Below are positions 16,613 through 24,045 of a stretch of 32,575 bases of DNA, one piece after another (positions within the stretch are counted from its first letter, which is position 1; each line of letters opens with the position of its first letter). The position numbers and the translations under genes were made by a program. Under the pieces are notes generated by a model. The model saw only the letters and a program-made list of their open reading frames with translations. It was not told where the DNA came from and ran no database searches. Where the stretch lies: assembly GCA_027024225.1 (NCBI GenBank), contig JALVSR010000086.1, positions 1-32,575 on the forward strand. Reading direction: 5' to 3'. Source of the stretch: Hyphomicrobiales bacterium (GTDB lineage Bacteria > Pseudomonadota > Alphaproteobacteria > Rhizobiales > Aestuariivirgaceae).

Positions 16613-19600
16613 CCCATCGCATGAAAAAATTTATCGCGGTGCTGGCCGTTGCGGCCGGTTGCGCGGTTGCCGCGGGCGGCGCGCTGGCGGCCAATCTGAT
16701 CCAGAACCCCGGGTTCGAGGACAATCCCCCACCCAATTTCGGCAACAATATCGGCTGGTCCATTTCACCCTGGATCGTTGGTGGTGGCAGCCAGCCAAAC
16801 GTCGTCAAGGTGGATGGCCCGGGTGGATACAATTATGCTTCCAACGGCCCGGAATCCGATGCCTCGGCGCCGGGAGCGGGCGTGGAGCAGCATTACCTGG
16901 ACATCGCCAACGGCTCCAATGACTTCTACCAGGTCTTCAAGATAGAGGCCTGCCCCGCGGCCCCGGACGGAGAAATGGCGGAAGTGACCTTTGGCGGTGC
17001 CTTTTCCACCCGTGGCAACAGCAGCGGCAAGGGCAGCATCACCATCCGTTCGGGCACGGGCACGGGCGGGGCGGTGCTGGCCACCTTGCCGTTCAACCTG
17101 CCGGCGGGCAACTCGAAGACCGACCCGTGGGTGGTCAAGACCGGCACGGTGAGCCTGCCGCGCGGCACGACGTTCTCCTTCGTCGTGCAAATGTCCAACC
17201 CGGTGAACTTCGACAATGCCTTCCTGTATATCGAGAAAGATCCGTGCAATCCGGACGATGGCGGCGACCAGGATGATCCGGGCGGCGGTGGTCATGACGA
17301 TCCGGGTGATGGGGGCGGCTCACACGATGACCAGGCCCAATGCCTGAGGCTGGATCCGAAAGTGAAATGTTCCGCCGATGGTGTCATCAGCGTCTCCCTG
17401 AACGGCTCCGGCCCCCTGGGCTTCACGCCCGATACGCTGGAACTCACCTCGCTGACCTCCGGTGTTACCGTCACGCCGTCCGAGCTGAGCCTGCCCGGAC
17501 AGACGTTCACTCTGAACGGGGCAAGCGAGGGGCAGACGGTCACGCTCCTTGCCAATGCCGTGGCCAGCGGCGCGGGCAAGGCGGAAGGAACCGACCTGTG
17601 CTGCGCCAGCAAGATCGAGGTGCAAATTCCCAAGGATATCTGCCCGCGCGATGAACCGAAGGAACCGAAGCTGACGGTGAAGAAGGAATGCGGGCCGGTG
17701 GAAAAGGGCGAGGCGTTCCCCTTTGAGGCGCAATGCACCATCACGGTAACGGGCGAGAACCTGCCGTCTGGCTCCGTGGTGGAAGTGAACGAGATGCTTT
17801 CCGGCATGGGCATGATCGGCATGATCACCTCCAGCGCCAGCTCCGAGCCGTGGTCTTGCAGCTCGTCTTCCTGGCCCGCCAGCGCGGGAACGCCGGTGAA
17901 TTGCACGCTCGGCGCCGATGACCTGATGGCCGCCGGGGGTACCTCTGTCATCAACGTGACGGTGGGCTGGGCCGGGCCCCACGACGCGGAGGAAAGCCGC
18001 AATTGCGCCAGCGTCGGGGCCTTCTTCCCGGGGCGGCAATCGGCGAAATCATCCGTCCTTCCGGATTCGATCGAGGAGGAGAAGAGCTGCCATGATTTCT
18101 CCGGGAAACCGGACGACGATGAGCCGCTGGATGTGAAGATATCCAAGGCCCATGCACCGGGTGGAGCGGAAGGGCCGCGGTTCTTCATCAGCGTGGAGCA
18201 GGTCAGCGGCTCGCTGAAGGCGGGTGATGTCGTGATTGTTACCGACACGGTGCCGCCGAATGCCACCTTCACCTCGCTGAACGCTCCGTCGGGCTGGAGC
18301 TGCACGCCGGCGAGCATTCCACCCGCCATGAGCGCGGGGCAGACGTTGACATGCTCCTACACGGTGAGCAGTGACGGGCCGCTTGGCTCCGTGTCGCCGC
18401 TGGAGGTGGGGGCGCCTCCTGGCGTGGCCATGGAGAACTGCGCGACGGTGGAGGTGCGCCGGCCCGGCGAGCTGCACGGGTTGCCGGAGACGGACACGGC
18501 CAACAACACGGCTTGTGATCACCTGCAGGATGGTAGCGGTGATACCGGCGAAAATGCGCCCCGGCTCAACGTGGACAAGAAGTGCGATCCGGCCGTTCAG
18601 GGGCCAACGGGAGCCACCGCCCAGTGCACCATTACCGTGACGGGAGCCCACCTGCCGGCTGGCGCCCAGGTGGAGGTGAAGGACGCCATTCAGGTGTATG
18701 GCGGCCAGGTGACGGCCATTGCGGGAGCCAATTCCGCCGATGGCTGGACATGCGGCCAGACACCGGTGGCGGCCAACCAGGACGTGACGTGTTCCATTTC
18801 CGGTGCGGCGTTGAACGCGGCCAGCCCGTCGGTGCTGAACGTGACGGTTTCCCTGCCGGCGAATTTCGCCAGTGACCCGGCGCACAACAAGAACTGCGCC
18901 ATGGGCGGAATCCAGGCACTGGGGCTGCAATCGGGCATCTCCTGCGCCACGTTCACCGAGGCTCAGGCAATCAAGCCGCCGGTGGTGAAGCCGCCCGTGG
19001 TTCATGACCCCGGGCCGAAGTGCGATGCACGCACCACGGTGCGCAAGGGACGGGCTTGCGCTTGTCGTTTCGGCGGGGCGCGCAAGGTTTCGCCTACGCG
19101 CTGCGCCTGTCCGCGCAGCACGAAGCTGAACCCGAAGCGTGGCCGCTGCGAGAAAATGGTGGTGTGCAAGAAACCCGCTTTCCCGACGCGTGCCGGCAAG
19201 TGTGCCTGTCCACGCGGCTGGCGTCCTGATGGCCGCAACGGCTGCCGCAAGATCGAGAAGCCGCGGCCAAACTGCGTGAAGCCCGCCTTCCCGGTCAACG
19301 GTGGCCGTGCCTGCGCCTGCCCGCGCGGCTGGCGGAAGATCTCGCCCACGCGTTGCCGCAAGATCGAGAAGCCGAGGCCGAACTGCGTGAAGCCCGCCTT
19401 CCCGGTCAATGGTGGCCGTGCCTGCGCCTGCCCGCGTGGCTGGCGGCAAGTGTCGGCGACGCGCTGCCGCAAGATCGAGAAGCCGAGGCCGAACTGCGTG
19501 AAGCCCGCCTTCCCGGTCAACGGTGGCCGTGCCTGCGCCTGCCCGCGCGGCTGGCGGAAGATCTCGCCCACGCGCTGCCTTCCCAGGGGCAAGCCAGACC

Positions 19601-19698
19601 ATCCGAAGCCTGGCAGGCCGGTCAAGCCCATCAAGGGCAAGCCCGCCAAGCCCATCAAGATGGAGCGCGGCCTGCCGGGACACCCGGGCAAGCCATAG
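16609..19698 (+). CDS. Large secreted multidomain protein with DUF11-like and Cys-rich repeats
   Basis: This 1029-residue protein has a signal peptide (MKKFIAVLAVAAGCAVAAGG). An N-terminal lectin-like region follows (NLIQNPGFE opening, about 25-210), and then an Asp/Gly linker. A CC domain (C245, C331-C332) is shared with the upstream protein. Three DUF11-like beta domains run from about 355 to 790; one holds TDTVPPNATFTSLNAPSGW and the ETDTANNTAC ending. Pro/Lys linker and Cys-rich tandem repeats (about 800-995) precede a Lys/Pro/Gly tail. ATG 16609 has an AGGGAGG ribosome binding site and overlaps the previous stop; ATG 16621 is an alternative. Architecture suggests a surface or extracellular adhesive protein; this is inference. 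No enzyme motif was seen. Confidence 0.86.
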   Translation: MTHRMKKFIAVLAVAAGCAVAAGGALAANLIQNPGFEDNPPPNFGNNIGWSISPWIVGGGSQPNVVKVDGPGGYNYASNGPESDASAPGAGVEQHYLDIANGSNDFYQVFKIEACPAAPDGEMAEVTFGGAFSTRGNSSGKGSITIRSGTGTGGAVLATLPFNLPAGNSKTDPWVVKTGTVSLPRGTTFSFVVQMSNPVNFDNAFLYIEKDPCNPDDGGDQDDPGGGGHDDPGDGGGSHDDQAQCLRLDPKVKCSADGVISVSLNGSGPLGFTPDTLELTSLTSGVTVTPSELSLPGQTFTLNGASEGQTVTLLANAVASGAGKAEGTDLCCASKIEVQIPKDICPRDEPKEPKLTVKKECGPVEKGEAFPFEAQCTITVTGENLPSGSVVEVNEMLSGMGMIGMITSSASSEPWSCSSSSWPASAGTPVNCTLGADDLMAAGGTSVINVTVGWAGPHDAEESRNCASVGAFFPGRQSAKSSVLPDSIEEEKSCHDFSGKPDDDEPLDVKISKAHAPGGAEGPRFFISVEQVSGSLKAGDVVIVTDTVPPNATFTSLNAPSGWSCTPASIPPAMSAGQTLTCSYTVSSDGPLGSVSPLEVGAPPGVAMENCATVEVRRPGELHGLPETDTANNTACDHLQDGSGDTGENAPRLNVDKKCDPAVQGPTGATAQCTITVTGAHLPAGAQVEVKDAIQVYGGQVTAIAGANSADGWTCGQTPVAANQDVTCSISGAALNAASPSVLNVTVSLPANFASDPAHNKNCAMGGIQALGLQSGISCATFTEAQAIKPPVVKPPVVHDPGPKCDARTTVRKGRACACRFGGARKVSPTRCACPRSTKLNPKRGRCEKMVVCKKPAFPTRAGKCACPRGWRPDGRNGCRKIEKPRPNCVKPAFPVNGGRACACPRGWRKISPTRCRKIEKPRPNCVKPAFPVNGGRACACPRGWRQVSATRCRKIEKPRPNCVKPAFPVNGGRACACPRGWRKISPTRCLPRGKPDHPKPGRPVKPIKGKPAKPIKMERGLPGHPGKP
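19159..19590 (+). repeat. Tandem repeats encoding Cys-rich units
   Basis: Three near-identical units start at 19270, 19381 and 19492 with exactly 111-bp period, giving 37 residues that begin NCVKPAFPVNGGRACACPRG and end KIEKPRP. The third loses its tail. A diverged unit (CKKPAFPTRAGKCACPRGW) precedes them from about 19164. Each full unit has four Cys. The DNA identity indicates recent duplication or gene conversion. Confidence 0.9.
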
Positions 19699-19739
19699 GG
19701 CTTTCACATGGACGCCCCTTCCGGGCTGACACGAAAATA

Positions 19740-19770
19740 CCCGGCTGCTTCGGCAGCCGGGCTTTTTCTT
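19740..19770 (+). terminator. Intrinsic terminator of the secreted-protein cassette
   Basis: A perfect 9-bp stem CCCGGCTGC / GCAGCCGGG has a TTCG tetraloop (19740-19761) and is followed by CTTTTTCTT. It lies 41 bp after the stop of the 1029-residue protein gene. This is a textbook Rho-independent terminator. Confidence 0.95.
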
Positions 19771-19829
19771 GTCCACGATGAAAAACGATCCGGCAGGACA
19801 GGAGGCATCCCTCGCGTCTCTTGCCAACC

Positions 19830-19946
19830 TGCATGAGGGACCACCCACCGCCCCGCGCCCTGCCCAAGCCCTTGTTCGTGACGATTTGGGGTTCGGGTGG
19901 GGCGCGGGGCGGTTTTACCGATCAGCCTTCGCGCAAATTGGCATTA
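19830..19946. repeat. Structured intergenic repeat, copy 2
   Basis: The left flank TGCATGAGGGACCACCC is followed by a perfect 14-bp inverted repeat: ACCGCCCCGCGCCC at 19847-19860 and its complement at 19900-19913. A 39-nt core lies between. TTTT follows the right arm, and the right flank reaches the aroG stop codon. The core is in the opposite orientation to that of copy 1 (3342-3452). The stem plus T run could also terminate plus-strand transcription. Confidence 0.8.
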
Positions 19947-21326
19947 TTCCGCCGCCGCGCGGGCGGCTGCGGACTTGCTCAGCTCCTCCGCCACCAGGAA
20001 GGCCAGCTCCAGGGCCTGGGCCGCGTTCAGCCGCGGGTCGCAATGGGTGTGATAGCGGTCGGACAGATCGGCCTCGCGGATGACGCGCGTGTTGCCGCCG
20101 GTGCACTCGGTCACGTCCTTGCCCGTCATCTCGATGTGGATGCCGCCCGCGTGCGTGCCCTCCGCCCGGTGCACCTGCATGAAGGCGCGCACCTCCGCCA
20201 ACACCTTCTCGAAGGGACGCGTCTTGTAGCCGGAAGCGGAGCGGATGGTATTGCCGTGCATCGGATCGCACGACCACACCACATGGCGTCCCTCGCGCTG
20301 GACCGCGCGGATGAGCGGCGGCAGGCCGGCGGCCACCTTGTCCGCGCCGAAGCGGGTGATGATGGTGAGCCTGCCCGGCTCGTTTTCCGGGTTGAGGATG
20401 TCGATGAGGCGCAACAGCTCGTCCGGCGTCATGGTGGGCCCCGCCTTCAGCCCGATGGGATTGCGGATGCCACGCATGTATTCCACGTGCGCGCCCTGCA
20501 CGTCGCGGGTGCGGTCGCCAATCCACAGGAAATGGCCCGAGGTGGCATACCATTCGCCGGTGGTGGAATCGATGCGGGTGAGCGCCTGTTCATAGGGCAG
20601 AAGCAGCGCCTCGTGCGAGGTGTAGAAACTGGTGGTGCGCAGCTGCGGCGTGGTGTCGCTGGTGATGCCGCAGGCGCGCATGAACTTCAGCGCCTCCGTG
20701 ATGCGGTCGGCGATTTCCTGATAGCGCTCGGTGGCTGGGGAATCCTTCAGAAAGCCCAGCGTCCAGCGGTGCACATGCTCCAGGTTGGCGTAGCCGCCCG
20801 TGGCGAAGGCGCGCAGCAGGTTCAATGTCGCCGCCGACTGGCGGTAGGCCTGCAACATGCGGTGCGGGTCGGGTTGGCGCGCCTCCTCGTCGAAGGCAAT
20901 GTCGTTGATGATATCGCCGCGGTAGGCGGGCAAGGTCACGCCGTCGCGCGTTTCCGTCGGCTCCGAGCGCGGCTTTGCGAACTGCCCGGCGATGCGTCCC
21001 ACCTTCACCACCGGCTGGCCGCCTGCATAGGTGAGCACCACCGCCATCTGCAGGAACACGCGGAAGAAGTCGCGGATGTTGTCGGCGTTGTGCTCGGCGA
21101 AGCTCTCCGCGCAATCGCCGCCCTGCAACAGAAAGCCCTTGCCGGCTGCGACATTGGCCAGCTCACGCTTCAGCTGGCGCACCTCGCCGGCGAACACCAG
21201 CGGCGGAAAGGTGGAGAGCTTGCGCTCCACCTCGGCCAGCGCCGCCTTGTCGGGATATTCCGGGGTTTGCCTGATGGGCCTGGAGCGCCAGCTGTCGAGC
21301 GCCCATTTGTTGCCTGGTACCGTCAT
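19944..21326 (-). CDS. aroG: 3-deoxy-7-phosphoheptulonate synthase, class II
   Basis: This 460-residue enzyme condenses phosphoenolpyruvate and erythrose 4-phosphate, the first step of the shikimate pathway. It is the plant-like class II type: [12 protein letters not shown] (metal-site C72), [27 protein letters not shown], and [19 protein letters not shown] followed by [18 protein letters not shown]. Length matches the family. The start ATG 21326 gives a normal N-terminus, but the ribosome binding site is weak. Gene symbol usage varies (aroG, aroF, aroH). No Trp-rich leader peptide typical of attenuation was seen upstream. It is divergent from the zinc peptidase gene. Confidence 0.96.
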   Translation of the reverse strand: MTVPGNKWALDSWRSRPIRQTPEYPDKAALAEVERKLSTFPPLVFAGEVRQLKRELANVAAGKGFLLQGGDCAESFAEHNADNIRDFFRVFLQMAVVLTYAGGQPVVKVGRIAGQFAKPRSEPTETRDGVTLPAYRGDIINDIAFDEEARQPDPHRMLQAYRQSAATLNLLRAFATGGYANLEHVHRWTLGFLKDSPATERYQEIADRITEALKFMRACGITSDTTPQLRTTSFYTSHEALLLPYEQALTRIDSTTGEWYATSGHFLWIGDRTRDVQGAHVEYMRGIRNPIGLKAGPTMTPDELLRLIDILNPENEPGRLTIITRFGADKVAAGLPPLIRAVQREGRHVVWSCDPMHGNTIRSASGYKTRPFEKVLAEVRAFMQVHRAEGTHAGGIHIEMTGKDVTECTGGNTRVIREADLSDRYHTHCDPRLNAAQALELAFLVAEELSKSAAARAAAE

Positions 21327-21570
21327 GACATTTCACAAAGCAGATTGTTTTCGGGCCGGTTCATGCCCCATGTGGCGCGGGCGCCAGACCATGCGCCCCA
21401 TCACCTTCCAGCCTGTCGTGTCCTTTTTGGCCTTTTTGCCCATGCTTGACAAGACTTGCGCGGAAATAGCGGCCTTGCAGGTCATGCGTTTCGCGCCGGC
21501 TTCCGCCCCGCACGTTCCATCAGCGCAGGAGCCATCAGGATTGAAAATCCGGTTTCTGGTGCTTCGAGGC

Positions 21571-21600
21571 TTGTTAAGCGTCTCGCGCTCGGCCTAAACT
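21571..21600 (+). promoter_or_regulatory. Possible promoter for the zinc peptidase gene
   Basis: TTGTTA (21571-21576) and TAAACT (21595-21600) are separated by 18 bp; each matches four of six consensus bases. This would give a leader of about 140 nt. It is weak evidence from pattern only. Confidence 0.3.
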
Positions 21601-21658
21601 GCCCTCGCACCGACGTGAATCGCGCGGCCCGGACGGGCGCGAGGCGAGCGATGGCTTC

Positions 21659-21678
21659 CGGCGCCGGCGCCGGCGCCG
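21659..21678. repeat. 20-bp perfect GC palindrome
   Basis: CGGCGCCGGCGCCGGCGCCG is self-complementary over all 20 bases and lies about 70 bp upstream of the zinc peptidase start. It could be a cruciform or hairpin in the leader, or simple GC slippage. Confidence 0.6.
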
Positions 21679-21748
21679 AAATCCACGCCCTGGATGGGGT
21701 CCGAGCCCGTGGGCCGTTGGGATTTTTCCGCTTGACCGGGGGTTGACA

Positions 21749-22690
21749 ATGCGACTGGACGACGAACGCCCTTCCGAAAATATCGAGGATCGCCGCGGGG
21801 CGGGCGGCGGCATGTTCCGCCTTCCGCGTGGGCGCGGCGGTTTCGGTGGGCGGCGGGTGCGCATTCCCATGGGGCGGCGTGGCGGCCGCATGGGGCTGGG
21901 CACCATCGTGCTGCTGCTGGTGGTGGCCTACTTCATGGGCATCAATCCGCTGAGCCTGATTTTCGGCGGTGGCCTGCCACTGCCCGGAGGCGGCGGAAAC
22001 GTGGCCACGCGCCAGGCGCCCGCCCCCGGCGGCACCATGCGCACCACCCGAAACGACGCGGAGAAGGTGTTCGTGGCCAAGGTGCTGGGCACGACGGAAC
22101 GCACATGGGACAGGATTTTCCGTCAGCGCCTGGGCCGCACCTATGAAAGGCCCAGGCTGGTGCTGTTTTCCGGCTCGGTGCGTTCGGCTTGCGGCTTCGC
22201 CTCCGCCGCCATGGGGCCGTTCTACTGCCCGCTGGACAGGAAGGTCTATCTCGACCTCTCCTTCTTCCGCGACATGCGGCGCAAGCTGGGGGCATCGGGC
22301 GACTTCGCGCAGGCTTACGTGATCGCGCACGAGGTGGGGCACCACGTGCAGAACCTGCTGGGCATCCTGGGCAAGGCGCAGCAGGCCAAGCAGCGTGTCG
22401 GCCGGGTGGCGGCCAACCAGTTGCAGGTGAAGGTGGAGCTGCAGGCGGATTGTTTCGCCGGCGTGTGGGGGCATCACAACAAGCACCTGCTGGAGGCGGG
22501 CGACTTGCGCGAAGCGCTGGAGACGGCCGCGGCCATTGGCGATGACCGTCTGCAGAAGAAGGCGCAGGGCTATGTGGTGCCGGAGAGCTTCACCCATGGC
22601 AGCTCCGAGCAGCGCGTGCGCTGGTTCAGGCGGGGCTTCGATACGGGTGACGTGCGCCAGTGCGATACTTTCCGCGCCAAAAGGCTGTGA
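21749..22690 (+). CDS. ypfJ: YpfJ-type neutral zinc metallopeptidase
   Basis: This 313-residue protein starts MRLDDERPSENIEDRRG, which matches the family's usual N-terminus. A Gly/Arg-rich stretch is followed by one membrane helix (about 49-64). The peptidase region has HEVGH at 194-198 and later ELQADCFAGVWGHH, where the downstream acidic residue is expected to be the third zinc ligand. The C-terminus ends with SSEQRVRWFRRGFDTGD, also typical. A TTG codon 6 bp upstream is possible, but ATG 21749 fits family starts. Its physiological substrate is unknown. The next secreted Cys-rich gene follows on the same strand. Confidence 0.92.
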   Translation: MRLDDERPSENIEDRRGAGGGMFRLPRGRGGFGGRRVRIPMGRRGGRMGLGTIVLLLVVAYFMGINPLSLIFGGGLPLPGGGGNVATRQAPAPGGTMRTTRNDAEKVFVAKVLGTTERTWDRIFRQRLGRTYERPRLVLFSGSVRSACGFASAAMGPFYCPLDRKVYLDLSFFRDMRRKLGASGDFAQAYVIAHEVGHHVQNLLGILGKAQQAKQRVGRVAANQLQVKVELQADCFAGVWGHHNKHLLEAGDLREALETAAAIGDDRLQKKAQGYVVPESFTHGSSEQRVRWFRRGFDTGDVRQCDTFRAKRL

Positions 22691-22846
22691 ATGTCTGTTT
22701 GCGACCGTCTTCCACCGTTCATCCTGCATACAGGATCGATGTGCGAGCCTGAGGCGCCAAGAGCGCTCGGCACGCTTGGGCGCTCCTTGTCCGGCTCCGC
22801 AAGACACGTGAAGATGCATGAGACAAAGCACAGGGCACACGGAACC

Positions 22847-23353
22847 ATGGCCAGCCTGATCCCATTCGACGAGTTCCGAAACATCCGCGCGGCCCTATCG
22901 TGGGCGATGCCGCTGATGGCGAGCCTGGCGATTGCCGCCATCACGCCGGCGCAGGCGCACGACCAGCGACGATATTGCCCGATGGTCCACAAGCCCGTTT
23001 GCGCCGAGGTGGCCGTGGAAACCGGCATAGGCGTCATCCGCAAGCGGCGCACCTTTTCCAACGCCTGCTTCGCCCGTATCAATGGCGCGCGCATCATTCA
23101 CCGCGGCCGCTGTCGGCACACCCGGCCGCCGGTGAAGCGCCCGCCCATTGCAACGCCATCGCCCATCGCAACGCCCCCGCCGGTCGCCAAGCGTCCGCCG
23201 CGCCGCTGCAGGGTCTGGTTCGATGGCTGCAACATCTGCATCCGCAAACGGCCGGGAGGCGCGTTGGCCTGCACGAAAAGCTTTTGCCCCCGGCCGGGCA
23301 AGGCACGGTGCAGAAAATGGTTCGGCCGTCGCACCATCTACAATTTCCGCTAG
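22847..23353 (+). CDS. Secreted Kazal-like, Cys-rich protein
   Basis: From ATG 22847 (168 aa) there is a signal peptide ending TPAQAHDQ. A Kazal-like domain follows: CPMVHKPVCAE, then RRTFSNACFARINGARI and GRC (C44, C52, C74, C89). This fits a bacterial Kazal type lacking the C1-C5 disulfide. A Pro-rich linker with IATPSPIATPPP leads to a second module with six Cys (C121-C155) starting CRVWFDGCNICIRKRPGG. Kazal domains usually inhibit serine proteases; inhibition here is inferred. The frame is open back to 22691, directly after the peptidase stop; ATG 22814 is also possible. No strong ribosome binding site decides the start. Confidence 0.8.
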   Translation: MASLIPFDEFRNIRAALSWAMPLMASLAIAAITPAQAHDQRRYCPMVHKPVCAEVAVETGIGVIRKRRTFSNACFARINGARIIHRGRCRHTRPPVKRPPIATPSPIATPPPVAKRPPRRCRVWFDGCNICIRKRPGGALACTKSFCPRPGKARCRKWFGRRTIYNFR

Positions 23354-23556
23354 GTTCGGGAAGCAATTCGGAAACGCGGAATGCCTGTGGCCTTTTGCGG
23401 TTTCTCTCAGGGCCGACACACCGGCCCCCGTGATGTGGTGCGACTTGATTCAGACCGCCACCGGGGTGATTCGGCGTGAATTTTCCCTGAAAGAATTGCG
23501 CAAGGCGCCCGCCCCTTCGCACAGCCGCGCCTTTCCGGGCATGCATCGATGCGCCA

Positions 23557-23871
23557 TTAATTGATCGGCTTGCCGTAATACCGCCGACATACCTGCTTGA
23601 AGTGCCACGGCAGCCCCAGGTCGTTCAGCTCGAACGTCCAGTGACAGCGTTCGATGTAGGGAATCTTCTTGCCGCCGCGCACGTGATAGTTCCCCACCGG
23701 CGTGGCCACGTCGCCGGGATAGCGCACGCCGCGCGCACCGTAGATGTGCTGATCGTAAATGCTGTCGGTGGCGTCATAACGCTTCGTCTCGCGCCTGCTG
23801 CCGGCATCCGCCGGCATGGCCAACGCGCCCGCCAGCAGCATCAGCGCAAGTGCCGCGAATATCCCACGCAT
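23557..23871 (-). CDS. Small exported protein (104 aa)
   Basis: This protein has a clear signal peptide (MRGIFAALALMLLAGALAMPADAG) and an AGGAAG ribosome binding site before ATG 23871. The mature part is 80 residues, rich in Tyr, Arg and Gly, with only two Cys (C76, C95) that could form one disulfide. Segments such as DSIYDQHIYGARGVRYPGD and YHVRGGKKIPYIERCHW look conserved, but the family is not recognised. It is divergent from parE. A much longer open frame upstream is only the antisense of parE and is not used. Confidence 0.78.
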   Translation of the reverse strand: MRGIFAALALMLLAGALAMPADAGSRRETKRYDATDSIYDQHIYGARGVRYPGDVATPVGNYHVRGGKKIPYIERCHWTFELNDLGLPWHFKQVCRRYYGKPIN

Positions 23872-24045
23872 GGTGTCTTCCTCCGTCTGCCCTTGCTCGC
23901 AGCCTGATTTTTTCATTATGGCACAGGTTGGCAAATACCTGTTAACCAAAATGTGGCACACTGGCCGCCGGGCGCACCCTTTGCCATACTGCACGCGAAG
24001 GGGTGCGTGATTCGGCGAGATCCTGATGAAAGCGTGACAAGGCGC

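Larger units (their letters stand above)
21327..21748. other. Divergent intergenic region, aroG to zinc peptidase
   Basis: No gene is supported here. A possible plus-strand promoter lies at 21571-21600, and a 20-bp perfect GC palindrome at 21659-21678 (from CGGCGCC triplication). TTGACA at 21446-21451 has no acceptable -10 at the right distance. Confidence 0.5.

Noticed and set aside
19159-19590. CRISPR-like periodic repeats
   Set aside because: The 111-bp units are in-frame protein repeats with no unique spacers.
21446-21451. Consensus TTGACA in the aroG-peptidase spacer
   Set aside because: No acceptable -10 element at 16-18 bp.
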